Source: Streptomyces griseocarneus (lineage in GTDB: Bacteria > Actinomycetota > Actinomycetes > Streptomycetales > Streptomycetaceae). From it: a stretch of 64,000 nucleotides of DNA. A program made the translations under genes and the position numbers. The notes beneath the pieces are model-generated. The model did not search any database. It had not been told where the DNA came from and saw only the letters and a program-made list of their open reading frames with translations. The stretch lies in the NCBI GenBank assembly GCA_003674045.1, contig PENC01000010.1, positions 1-64,000 on the forward strand. The letters run 5' to 3'. Positions within the stretch are counted from its first letter, which is position 1; each line of letters begins with the position of its first letter. Positions 52,901 to 60,199 of the stretch are shown here, piece after piece.

Positions 52901-53090
52901 ACCAGGCGAAGCGCCACTCGCCGCTGAGCGAGAGCTGATAGGGGGAATCGGCGGGACGGGAGGACAGCGCGGACGGGACGTCGGGGAAGGGAACGAGCCG
53001 GGCGCGAGCGGGCTCCCGGTTCAGCTGGAACACCTCGGGGGAGGACCCGGTGACGACGGCGTCCCGGGGGTCCGGTTGTGGTGCGCGCAT
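49986..53090 (-). CDS. lacZ: Beta-galactosidase, glycoside hydrolase family 2
   Basis: 1034 aa from ATG 53090, close to E. coli LacZ in length (1024). Domain order: sugar-binding jelly roll (LSGEWRFAWSRNPAERP ... WLNGEFVGYSEDSYSPAEFDL), Ig-like domain, TIM barrel (FRGVNRHEFDPDHGQ, NAVRTSHYPNDPRWLDLCDEFGL), then the C-terminal beta-galactosidase small chain (GRGPQENYRDR). The acid/base Glu is in SLGNEAGRG (about 468) and the nucleophile Glu in CEYAHSMGNS (about 530). Cytosolic; no signal. Starts three bases after the lutC stop, so it is the fourth gene of the lut operon. Confidence 0.94.
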   Translation of the reverse strand: MRAPQPDPRDAVVTGSSPEVFQLNREPARARLVPFPDVPSALSSRPADSPYQLSLSGEWRFAWSRNPAERPVGFHTPDFDDTGWDRIAVPGNWETQGYPEPTYFNVRYPWTGHEQPAPPHAPTGFNPVGSYRRTFTVPRTWAGRRTLVCFHGVKSAFFVWLNGEFVGYSEDSYSPAEFDLTSYLYTGDDARENILAVEVHRWSTGSWLEDQDMIDLSGIFRDVQLWSVPEVHVRDVFVRTDLNPGFRDADLVVRAELRADPAHLAADHLIRVALHDAHGTPVVSGSATARFDASGKAMAEITAHVPRPSLWSAEAPHLYDLTIELADADGNTFEAQRARVGFRTISCGQGKLTINGRPLVFRGVNRHEFDPDHGQAVPLHRMLQDIRIMKQHNINAVRTSHYPNDPRWLDLCDEFGLYVIDEANLETHEIRDTLPADRPEWAAACLDRVRSLVERDKNHPSVVVWSLGNEAGRGSTFQEMADWVHDRDPSRPVHYEGMNEVADIESEMYAPPEAVAARGRSGDTRPYILCEYAHSMGNSTGNLQEYWDVIDAHPRLHGGFIWDFADQALRRPLPDGRGGTYLSYGGDWRPGQLSDGNFCCNGLVDADRNPRPAMREVKKVYQMVRVSAEDLTAGVLRIGNLQLFTGLQAYDVLWEVTCDGVRTRHGSVAAPHAGPGETALLHLPLKPPDQPTPGAEYWLNVAFALREATPWADAGHVVAAEQFALPWRTPAPSADHEAPLPALTIMRTAQEITVSGEDLQLVLDRTTGTLSTYRHRGRALLATGPVPNFWRAPTDNDIGRGAQFSSRTWRDAGAGRTVTGIEAEQSAPGEVVLTVTAVLPTEPAVSHWTTVFTVRGDGELHVRHTLEPGSGLPDLPLVGALLTVPSGYRSVSWYGRGPQENYRDRCTGAFVGRYSSSLDLPAMPYARPQQTGNVTGVRSVTLTERDGVGLSVLAEPGDESGLLEMSALRWTPRDLDGPRHPHELEPRGETFLGINHRQMGVGGNDSWGATPLEPYLLRADREYGYCYRLRPAAP

Positions 53091-53093
53091 GCG

Positions 53094-53810
53094 TCAGCTC
53101 CGAACGTCGAGGGGAGGCACACCGAGGGGAGGAGCGGAGGCGGAGCGTGGATCGCCCGCCACGAGGATCACTTCCAGCGTGCGCGGGCCGTGCACTCCCT
53201 CCACCCGCTCCAGCTCGATGTCGCTGGTCGCGGACGGGCCCGAGATCCAGGTCGACGGGCGGGCGGGCTCCAGACGGGCGAGGGCCTGCGGGACGGAGTC
53301 GACGACCTGGTCCGCGGTGCGGACCACGCACAGGTGATGGTCGGGTACGAGTGTGATGCTGCGGCGCCCCTGGTCCGGGTCGCCGTCGAGGACGACGGTG
53401 CCGGTCTCGGCGATCGCGAGCGCGCAGCCCGTGACGACGCTGTCCATGGCGTCCAGCTCGTGCGGCGTCAGCGCGGCGGGCGCGGAGTCGGGTACGGTCT
53501 CCACCGGCGCGCCGACGAGCCAATGTCGCGGCAGCCCGGGTGGCACGACCACACGGCGGGCGCCCCGTTCGCTCAGAAGCCGGGACAGCAGCGCGGGCAG
53601 ACCGGCCGCCTCCGTACGGTGGACCCGGGCCCGATAATCCGTCAGGTTCCGGGCGAGGAGGTCCACGGACGCGGCGTGCGACCGCTGTCCATGCACGGCC
53701 AGATAATCGCGGGGCACGGGGGCGTCGTCCGGGCGTTCCGCACGGGGCACGTCGGCCAGGGCACGTCGTACACGCGCGAGGATTTGTTCCCGTGCTCCGC
53801 CGGAGCTCAT
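53094..53810 (-). CDS. lutC: LutC/LUD-domain lactate utilisation protein
   Basis: 238 aa from ATG 53810, overlapping the lutB stop (ATGA). N-terminal helix REQILARVRRALADVPR, then the LUD domain: RGARRVVVPPGLPRHWL, the central strand TGCALAIAETGTVVLDGDP and the ending SATSDIELERVEGVHGPRTLEVILV. Third subunit of the L-lactate oxidation complex LutABC. Directly upstream of lacZ. Confidence 0.92.
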   Translation of the reverse strand: MSSGGAREQILARVRRALADVPRAERPDDAPVPRDYLAVHGQRSHAASVDLLARNLTDYRARVHRTEAAGLPALLSRLLSERGARRVVVPPGLPRHWLVGAPVETVPDSAPAALTPHELDAMDSVVTGCALAIAETGTVVLDGDPDQGRRSITLVPDHHLCVVRTADQVVDSVPQALARLEPARPSTWISGPSATSDIELERVEGVHGPRTLEVILVAGDPRSASAPPLGVPPLDVRS

Positions 53811-55372
53811 GCTGTGTCCCCTCGGGCGCGGGCCCACCAGTCGCGGAAAGGCTCGGCCGGTACGGTCGGCAGCTCGCGGGTGTCGGTCCAGGCACGGCCC
53901 GGGCCCGGCAGCCGCCTCGGGTGGAGCCGACGGGTGCGCGAAAGAAGCCGCTGGCCATGGCGCAGCACGCCCGGATGGTCCAACGTCCAGCCGGTAGCCC
54001 GTATCACCGCGCGCTCGGCCGTGTGCTTCCGGGCCGGTTTGATGACGGTCCGTGTGCCGCGAAGGGTGGCCGGGCCGCCTTCCACGACCCGTTCCCTCAG
54101 GTGCACGAGGACCTCCGGGATGTCGATGGCGACCGGGCACACCTCGAAGCAGGCACCGCACAGTGAGGACGCGTACGGCAGGGACTCCTCCAGTGGTGAT
54201 GCCATGCCGCGTAGCTGCGGGGTGAGGATCGCGCCGATGGGTCCCGGGTACGGCGATCCGTACGCGTGGCCGCCGGCCCGCTCGTACACGGGGCAGACGT
54301 TGAGGCAGGCCGAACAGCGGATGCAGCGCAGCGCCTGGCGGCCCACCTGGTCGGCGAGGGTGTCGGTGCGGCCGTTGTCGAGCAGCACCAGATGGAAGGA
54401 GCGCGGACCGTCGCCGGAGGTGCCCGTCCACATGGACGTGTACGGGTTCATACGCTCGGCCGTCGAGGAGCGGGGCAGCAACTGGAGGAAGACCTCGAGA
54501 TCCCGCCAGGACGGCACGGTCTTCTCGATGCCGACGACCGAGATCAGCGTCTCCGGGAGGGTGAGGCACATCCTGCCGTTGCCTTCGGATTCGACCACGA
54601 CGAGGGTGCCGGATTCGGCGACCATGAAGTTCGCGCCCGAGACGGCGACTTTGGCCCGCAGGAACTTCTCCCGCAGGTGCAGACGTGCCGCCTCGGCGAG
54701 ATCCGCGGGGCGGTCGCCGAGCCCTTCCGGGGCCGGGCGTCCCCAGCGCGCCATGTGCTCGCGGAAGATGTCGCGGATCTCGCCGCGGTTGCGGTGGATC
54801 GCGGGGACCAGGATGTGCGAGGGGAGATCACCGCCGAGCTGGACGATCAGCTCGGCCAGGTCGGTCTCGTAGGCGCGGATGCCCGCACCGGCGAGTGCCT
54901 CGTTGAGCCCGATCTCCTGGGTGGCCATGGACTTGACCTTCACCACCTCGGTCTCGCCCGTGGCCCGGACGAGGCCGGTGACGATGCGGTTGGCCTCGGC
55001 GGCGTCGGCCGCCCAGTGGACCGTCCCGCCCGCGCGGGTGACGGATTCCTCCAGTTGCAGGAGGTAGTGGTCGAGGTGGCGCAGGGTGCGGTCCTTGACG
55101 GCCGCTCCGGCGCGGCGGAGCCGGTCCCAGTCGTCGAGTTCGGCGACGGCCTGGGCGCGCTTGGCGCGGATGGTGTGGGTCGCGTGGCGGAGGTTGGCAC
55201 GCAGTCGGCCGTCCCGCGTCGACAGGGCGGCGGCCTGAGGGAAGGCGGGCATGCCGAGGTAGGTGCCGCCGGGGGAGTGGCCCCGGGGTTCGCCGGGAGG
55301 GCGTGTCATGGTGTCGGGCTTGGTGCCGGGAGTGGCATCGGGCGTCGTCTGCCGGTCCTGGCGGCCGCTCAT
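53807..55372 (-). CDS. lutB: LutB iron-sulfur lactate oxidation protein
   Basis: 521 aa from ATG 55372, overlapping the lutA stop (ATGA). N-terminal LUD-type domain (RAKRAQAVAELDDWDRLR; EVVKVKSMATQEIGLNEAL) and a C-terminal ferredoxin domain with two 4Fe-4S sites: CIRCSACLNVCPVY (about residue 349) and CGACFEVCPVAIDIP (about 404). Passes electrons from L-lactate oxidation within the LutABC complex. The first about 40 residues are low complexity and could be start-site error. Confidence 0.93.
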   Translation of the reverse strand: MSGRQDRQTTPDATPGTKPDTMTRPPGEPRGHSPGGTYLGMPAFPQAAALSTRDGRLRANLRHATHTIRAKRAQAVAELDDWDRLRRAGAAVKDRTLRHLDHYLLQLEESVTRAGGTVHWAADAAEANRIVTGLVRATGETEVVKVKSMATQEIGLNEALAGAGIRAYETDLAELIVQLGGDLPSHILVPAIHRNRGEIRDIFREHMARWGRPAPEGLGDRPADLAEAARLHLREKFLRAKVAVSGANFMVAESGTLVVVESEGNGRMCLTLPETLISVVGIEKTVPSWRDLEVFLQLLPRSSTAERMNPYTSMWTGTSGDGPRSFHLVLLDNGRTDTLADQVGRQALRCIRCSACLNVCPVYERAGGHAYGSPYPGPIGAILTPQLRGMASPLEESLPYASSLCGACFEVCPVAIDIPEVLVHLRERVVEGGPATLRGTRTVIKPARKHTAERAVIRATGWTLDHPGVLRHGQRLLSRTRRLHPRRLPGPGRAWTDTRELPTVPAEPFRDWWARARGDTA

Positions 55373-56118
55373 CGGGCGCCTTCCGTGGCGGCGAGTATCT
55401 CCGCGATGTGGACGGGCCGTACAGGAGACCCTTCGCGGGAGAGGATGCCGCCGATGTGCATCAGACAGGAGTTGTCGACCGTGCAGACGCGATGGGCACC
55501 CGTCGCGGTGATGGCGTGTGCCTTGTCCCGGCCCATGGCGCTCGACACGGCGGGGTTCTTGACCGCGAAGGTGCCGCCGAAGCCACAGCACTCCTCGGCT
55601 CCCGCCAGCTCTCGCAGTTCGAGCCCTTTGACCTGTTCCAGCAGCCTGCGGGGGCGGTCGCCGAGACCCAGGGAGCGAAGACCGTGGCATGTGGGGTGGT
55701 AGGTGACGGTGTGCGGGAAGTACGCGCCGACATCGGTCACGCCGAGGACGTCGACGAGGAATTCGGTCAGCTCGTAGGTCTTCGCCGCAGCGTCCGAAGC
55801 CGCCTCGGTGAGGGCCTCGCCCCGGCTTTCTGCGGCGGCCTTCGCCGCGAGCCGCGGGTAGTTCTCACGGACCATGGCGGCACAGGAGCCGGACGGGGTG
55901 ACGACGTGGTCGTAGTCGCGGAACGCGCGGGCGTAGCGGAGCACGAGGGGCTCGGTCCCGTGGCGGTAGCCCGTGTTGAACAGGGGCTGTCCGCAGCAAC
56001 TCTGGTCCATGGGGAAGCCGACCTGCACACCGAGGCGTTCCAGCAGGGTGACGACCGCCTGCCCCGTGCGTGGATAGAGCGTGTCATTGACGCAGGTGAC
56101 GAACAGACCCACGCGCAT
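55369..56118 (-). CDS. lutA: LutA heterodisulfide-reductase-like lactate oxidation protein
   Basis: 249 aa from ATG 56118, with GGGAGGG five bases upstream. Two CCG domains: FPMDQSCCGQPLFNTG and GAEECCGFGGTFAVKNP. These are the cysteine motifs of the GlpC/HdrB-like LutA family. First gene of lutABC-lacZ. Converts L-lactate to pyruvate together with LutB and LutC. Divergent from the YjbQ gene over 200 bases. No lutR-type regulator is adjacent. Confidence 0.93.
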   Translation of the reverse strand: MRVGLFVTCVNDTLYPRTGQAVVTLLERLGVQVGFPMDQSCCGQPLFNTGYRHGTEPLVLRYARAFRDYDHVVTPSGSCAAMVRENYPRLAAKAAAESRGEALTEAASDAAAKTYELTEFLVDVLGVTDVGAYFPHTVTYHPTCHGLRSLGLGDRPRRLLEQVKGLELRELAGAEECCGFGGTFAVKNPAVSSAMGRDKAHAITATGAHRVCTVDNSCLMHIGGILSREGSPVRPVHIAEILAATEGAR

Positions 56119-56321
56119 GGCACCCTCCCGGACGTCCGGCCGCCTGCCGTGGACCGCCGGAACCCCCATCGGTCCTGTCGGCCCGCGCCAGGTTGATCAC
56201 CCGGCGCTTCATACTGCCCCAGCGACCGGCCGCTGTGAAGGACCGGATCCCGTTACGTCACAGCACTCCCGCCATGCCGCGCTGCGCCGTCCCTCTCAGG
56301 CCATCCGATTGAATGGGGAAC

Positions 56322-56747
56322 ATGGCTGACAACACCTTCACCACCCGCATGATCGACATCACGACCGGTTCCACACAGACCGTGTACGACCTGACGGAGG
56401 AATGCGCGGCGTTCCTCCGGGACGTCGCGGCAGGGCGCGACGGTCTGCTGAATGTCTTCACCCCGCACGCGACGGCCGGGCTCGCCGTCATCGAGACGGG
56501 CGCGGGCAGTGACCACGACCTCCTGGCCGCGCTCGGCGACCTGCTCCCGGCCGACGACCGCTGGCGGCACCGCCACGGGACCCCGGGGCACGGCCGGGAC
56601 CACGTCCTCCCCGCGCTGGTCCCGCCGCACGCCACGCTGCCCGTGCTCGGAGGCGAGCTGGAACTGGGGACCTGGCAGTCGGTCGTGCTGGTCGACACGA
56701 ATGTGGACAACCCCGAGCGGAAGGTCCGCCTGTCCTTCCTCGGCTGA
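56322..56747 (+). CDS. YjbQ/UPF0047 family protein (secondary thiamine-phosphate synthase type)
   Basis: 141 aa from ATG 56322 (ATG 56313 is three codons earlier). Single-domain protein with the family's core: GLLNVFTPHATAGLAVIETGAG, DDRWRHRHGTPGHGRDHVLPALV and LGTWQSVVLVDTNVDNPERKVRLSFLG. The His residues around the phosphate/metal pocket are present. E. coli YjbQ has weak thiamin-phosphate-synthesis activity; the real role is unsettled. Confidence 0.9.
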   Translation: MADNTFTTRMIDITTGSTQTVYDLTEECAAFLRDVAAGRDGLLNVFTPHATAGLAVIETGAGSDHDLLAALGDLLPADDRWRHRHGTPGHGRDHVLPALVPPHATLPVLGGELELGTWQSVVLVDTNVDNPERKVRLSFLG

Positions 56748-56752
56748 ACTAT

Positions 56753-56780
56753 GGCCCTACCAGGCATTCCTGGTAGGGCC
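56753..56780 (+). terminator. Bidirectional terminator, 12-bp stem with 4-base loop
   Basis: GGCCCTACCAGG (56753-56764) and its exact inverse (56769-56780) around CATT, followed by a second hairpin of GAGCCC/GGGCTC type near 56788. Sits between convergent YjbQ and carboxypeptidase genes. Confidence 0.88.
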
Positions 56781-56825
56781 TCGAGGTGAGCCCGGGGGCT
56801 CGTCGGTGTCGCCCTGCCGACCGGC

Positions 56826-57752
56826 TCAGTCCTGCTGGGCCGACGCCGGGAGCCGGCGGAGCTTGACGTCGCTCTTGGTCCGGTAGGCCCAGTCCAGCAT
56901 CTTCACGGCGTCCGGGTATCGGTTCGCGGCGTCATCGAGGATGACCCCCACCACCGTCCGTCCGTCGCGTTTCGCGGCGAACACGAGACACGGACCGGCC
57001 GCGGTGCCGGTGCCTGTCTTGATGCCGATCGCGCCCCTGTAGGAGCCGAGCAGCTTGTTGGTGTTGTCCCAGTAGTAGGTGCGATGGACGTTCGCGGCCT
57101 TCTGCTGGGTGCTGGCCGTCCTGACGACCGTGCCGAACGTGGTGTTCGCGAGCGCGTGCCGTGCGAGCTCCGCCGAGTCGCGGGGCGTCGTGTAGTTGGC
57201 GCCCGCCCGGGATATCCCGTCGAAGGAGTCGTACCTGGTGTTCTTCATGCCCAGCTCCGACGCCCTCTTGTTCATCTTGCCGATGAACGAGGCCGTGCGC
57301 TGCGCCTCGGTGCCGCCGCTGCCGAAGGTGTCGGCGAGTGCGTACGCCGCGTCGCACCCCGAGGGCAGCAGCAGGCCGTACAGCAGCTGCCGTACGGTCA
57401 TCTTGTCGCCCGTGCGCAGATCGGCGGTGCTCGCGCCGTTCCGCTCGACGTAGTCACGGTAGGACTGCTTGATGGTGACCTGCTTGTCGAGGTCCACCCC
57501 AGGCGTGTCCAGGACCACCGTCGCGGTCATGACCTTGGTGGTGCTCGCCATCTGCCGTCTGGTGTCGGCGTCCTTGCTCCACAACTGGCGGTCGCTGCCG
57601 CTGTCGAGCAGGAACGCGCCCTTGGCGCCGGTGACCTCGGGGCCGCTCGCGGCCTCCGCGGTCGACGCCGGGAGTGCGACGGCCACCGCTGCGGTCGTCG
57701 CGACCAGTGCTGCGCCGTAGCGGCGCGCCGGTCTTACTCCACATCGCCCCAT
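56826..57752 (-). CDS. D-alanyl-D-alanine carboxypeptidase (PBP5-like serine peptidase)
   Basis: 308 aa from ATG 57752. Signal peptide to about residue 35 (GAALVATTAAVAVALPASTAEAA). Penicillin-binding motifs: SxxK at S70-T-T-K73, the second motif SGC at 131-133 where most families have SGN or SxN, and KTG at 245-247. Trims the terminal D-Ala of peptidoglycan stem peptides outside the membrane. No C-terminal amphipathic anchor is visible and the protein ends soon after the transpeptidase fold, so it may be released or loosely bound. Confidence 0.9.
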   Translation of the reverse strand: MGRCGVRPARRYGAALVATTAAVAVALPASTAEAASGPEVTGAKGAFLLDSGSDRQLWSKDADTRRQMASTTKVMTATVVLDTPGVDLDKQVTIKQSYRDYVERNGASTADLRTGDKMTVRQLLYGLLLPSGCDAAYALADTFGSGGTEAQRTASFIGKMNKRASELGMKNTRYDSFDGISRAGANYTTPRDSAELARHALANTTFGTVVRTASTQQKAANVHRTYYWDNTNKLLGSYRGAIGIKTGTGTAAGPCLVFAAKRDGRTVVGVILDDAANRYPDAVKMLDWAYRTKSDVKLRRLPASAQQD

Positions 57753-57850
57753 CTATGCCTCTGTTTCTCGCGTGTTGAGTAGAGCGAGCAGATAATCGCA
57801 CCTCGATTCCGCGCGGGGTGAGGCCGGGGCTCATTCGAGACCAAGTCGCG

Positions 57851-58333
57851 TCACTGGCGCTGCGCGGCCGCCCGGCCCACGGCGTCCACCAGGGGCACCA
57901 TCCGGTACGGGACCCGCTCCCGGAGCACCATCTCCGTGCGCGTGCGCACCACCCCCGGAAGCTGGACCAGCAGCTGGATCACGTCCTCCAGATGTGCGGC
58001 GTCCCTGGCGGCGACCCGGGCCATCAGGTCACCGCCGCCGGTGATCGAGAAGGCCTCCAGGATCTCCGGCACCTCCGCCAGCGCCTCGGCCACCGGATCC
58101 AGGTGCCCCTGCGTGACCTCGATGTGGACGAAGGCCAGCACCGGGTGCCCCAGTGCGGCGGGGGAGAGCCGCGGCCCGGTGCCGGTGATCACGCCGTCCC
58201 GCTCCAGCCGGTCGAGCCGCGCCTGGAGCGTGCCCCGTGCGATGCCCAGCACGCGGGCGCACTCCCGCACACTCGTCCGCGGCTGCTCCAGCAGCAGCCG
58301 CAGGATCTTCGCATCCAGTGTGTCCACAGCCAT
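57851..58333 (-). CDS. Lrp/AsnC family transcriptional regulator
   Basis: 160 aa from ATG 58333 with GGGAGG upstream. N-terminal HTH LDAKILRLLLEQPRTSVRECARVLGIARGTLQARLDRLERDGVI (residues 5-48), then the RAM ligand domain. Divergent from the FUSC gene; a 24-bp perfect palindrome lies in their shared upstream region and is the obvious candidate target. Confidence 0.92.
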   Translation of the reverse strand: MAVDTLDAKILRLLLEQPRTSVRECARVLGIARGTLQARLDRLERDGVITGTGPRLSPAALGHPVLAFVHIEVTQGHLDPVAEALAEVPEILEAFSITGGGDLMARVAARDAAHLEDVIQLLVQLPGVVRTRTEMVLRERVPYRMVPLVDAVGRAAAQRQ

Positions 58334-58538
58334 GGGCCAACGGCCTCCCTATGGTCGAATTTTCCGGCCAGTAACTGTACCAATGGCACAGCATTTCGGG
58401 ATGGTGTTGAGCCATTGAGCTCCGGATGTTTTCCTTTTGAATATCGATGGCGTTGCTGGGCTGCGCCGGGCGGCAAGGAAGCCGCTGCCGGGTCCCCGCA
58501 GCGCCTTTGTCATGCCGGGAACCAACCGAAGACCAATC

Positions 58539-58562
58539 CGTGTGCGCACGCGTGCGCACACG
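58539..58562 (+). promoter_or_regulatory. 24-bp perfect palindrome, alternating purine-pyrimidine
   Basis: The half-site CGTGTGCGCACG is immediately followed by its reverse complement, giving a 24-base palindrome without spacer. Strict pyrimidine-purine alternation continues to 58569, 31 bases in all. It lies 47 bases upstream of the FUSC start and 206 bases upstream of the Lrp gene, so it is probably a regulator site and is also Z-DNA-prone. Confidence 0.6.
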
Positions 58563-58608
58563 CGCGTACTCCTGCGGGGGAGAGAAGGGGGCGGTAGCTC
58601 TGAAGAGG

Positions 58609-60111
58609 ATGTTCGTGGCACCGGATCCGGGCAGGATCAGGCTGCGCGCCGCGACCCGTGCCGTGATCGGCATCGGCGGTGCGGTCGCCGTGGTGGAGCT
58701 CGCGGGCCTGCCGTTGCCCGCTGCCATCACCGGTGGGCTGGCGGCGCTGCTCGCGCTGTTCACCGTCGCCGACCCGACCCCACGGCGCCAGGCGGTCACC
58801 ACGGCCCTGCTGCCGGTCGTCGGCTTCCCCGTACTGGCGCTGGCGGCCTCCCTGCACGGGCACCCGCTGCTGCGCGACGCGGCCTTCCTCGCGGTGGTCT
58901 TCTGCGGCGTCTACGCCCGGCGCTGGGGCGCCCGTGGCAACGCGCTGGGGATCTTCGGCTTCATGATGTTCTTCGCCACGCAGTTCCTGCACGCCGTACC
59001 CGCTCAGCTGCCCCACCTGTACGCGGCGGAGGCCATGGCACTCACGTTCGCCGGGCTCGTCCGCTTCGGGCTCTGGTGCTTCGAGCGCCGCACCCCGCCG
59101 CCCGCCGGCCCCGTCCCGCTGCCCGCGCGCGGGCTCGCCCGGCCCACCACGCGCCAGGCCTTCCAGGCGACCTTCGCCTGCGGGCTGGCCCTCGCCGTGG
59201 GGCAGCTCGTCTCCGACGAACGCTGGTACTGGGCGGTCGGCACCGCCTGGTGGATCTTCGTCAACACCGCTTCGCGCGGCGAGACCCTCGTACGCGGCTT
59301 CCGTCGTGTCCTCGGCACGGCGGCGGGCATCGTCGTCGGGCTCCTCGTCGCCGTGCCCCTGGACGGGGCGCCCGGCCCCACCGCGGCTCTCGTCGCGGTC
59401 TGCGTCTTCGGCATCTTCTACACCGCCGCCCCCTCGTACAGCTGGATGATGTTCTTCGTCACGGTCATGGCCGGGCTGCTGTACGGGCTCCTCGGCGTGC
59501 TGCACCCGGGCCTGCTCGCCCTGCGCCTCGAACAGACCGGAGTGGGCGCCCTCGGTGCCGCTCTCGCCGTCGCCGTCGTGCTGCCGATCACCACGCACGC
59601 AGCCACCGACGCGTGGATCCAGCGCGCGCTGCTCGCCGTACGCCGGTGCACCGCCGAGTCGGCACGGCGGCTGGCCGGTGACGCGTCCGCCGACCCCGCC
59701 CCGCATGTCGGCGAGCTCGAACTCCTCCTCGGCAGGGTACGGATCTCCCTCGCGCCCCTGCTGCACCCGTTCAGCCCCTTGAGCGTGCGCAAGGAGCGCG
59801 CCCGCGCGGTCATGGCGCATCTCGACGAGTGCGCCCGGCAGGTGCGGGGTCTGGCGGCCGTCGCGGCCGACCCCGACGCCTCGCACGACGCCCGGCTCAC
59901 CGCCGCCTGCCAGCGCGTCGAGGCGGCCCTGCGCACGCTCGTCGCGACCGGCCCCGAACAGGTGCCGACGGCGGCCACGGTGTCCGACGCGACCCCGCAC
60001 CACCCCGGCGCCGAGCACGCGCTCGCCCACCTCCGGGAGCTGGAGATGGCGATCACCTCGCTCGCCGCACCGCTGCGCGGCAACCCCCGCGGGGTGTTCG
60101 CCGAGGCCTGA
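58609..60111 (+). CDS. FUSC family membrane protein
   Basis: 500 aa from ATG 58609; the frame is open from 58447 but that would cover the palindrome. Two blocks of membrane helices (about residues 20-150 and 190-345) with a cytoplasmic C-terminal region rich in charged helices. The second block contains LVSDERWYWAVGTAWWIFVNTASRGETLVRGFRRVLGTAAGIVVGL, the FUSC/aromatic acid exporter signature. Related proteins export fusaric acid or p-hydroxybenzoic acid. Its end runs into three 12-base repeats of gaggcctgagcg type (60103-60138). Confidence 0.86.
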   Translation: MFVAPDPGRIRLRAATRAVIGIGGAVAVVELAGLPLPAAITGGLAALLALFTVADPTPRRQAVTTALLPVVGFPVLALAASLHGHPLLRDAAFLAVVFCGVYARRWGARGNALGIFGFMMFFATQFLHAVPAQLPHLYAAEAMALTFAGLVRFGLWCFERRTPPPAGPVPLPARGLARPTTRQAFQATFACGLALAVGQLVSDERWYWAVGTAWWIFVNTASRGETLVRGFRRVLGTAAGIVVGLLVAVPLDGAPGPTAALVAVCVFGIFYTAAPSYSWMMFFVTVMAGLLYGLLGVLHPGLLALRLEQTGVGALGAALAVAVVLPITTHAATDAWIQRALLAVRRCTAESARRLAGDASADPAPHVGELELLLGRVRISLAPLLHPFSPLSVRKERARAVMAHLDECARQVRGLAAVAADPDASHDARLTAACQRVEAALRTLVATGPEQVPTAATVSDATPHHPGAEHALAHLRELEMAITSLAAPLRGNPRGVFAEA

Positions 60112-60149
60112 GCGGAGGCCTGAACGGAGGTCTGACCTGGGGATTGTCA

Positions 60150-60176
60150 GTGCCTCCGTGTAGCGTGCGGAGGCAC
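60150..60176 (+). promoter_or_regulatory. 9-bp inverted repeat before lactonase gene
   Basis: GTGCCTCCG (60150-60158) and CGGAGGCAC (60168-60176) form a perfect repeat with a 9-base loop. It is 24 bases before the next start and 39 after the FUSC stop, so it may be a terminator or an operator. Confidence 0.45.
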
Positions 60177-60199
60177 AACGGTTCGGTGGGGAGGGCGGC

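Noticed and set aside
49923..54872. 1649-codon plus-strand open frame across lacZ and lut genes
   Set aside because: Antisense shadow; no family motifs, while lacZ, lutC and lutB on the minus strand are unmistakable.
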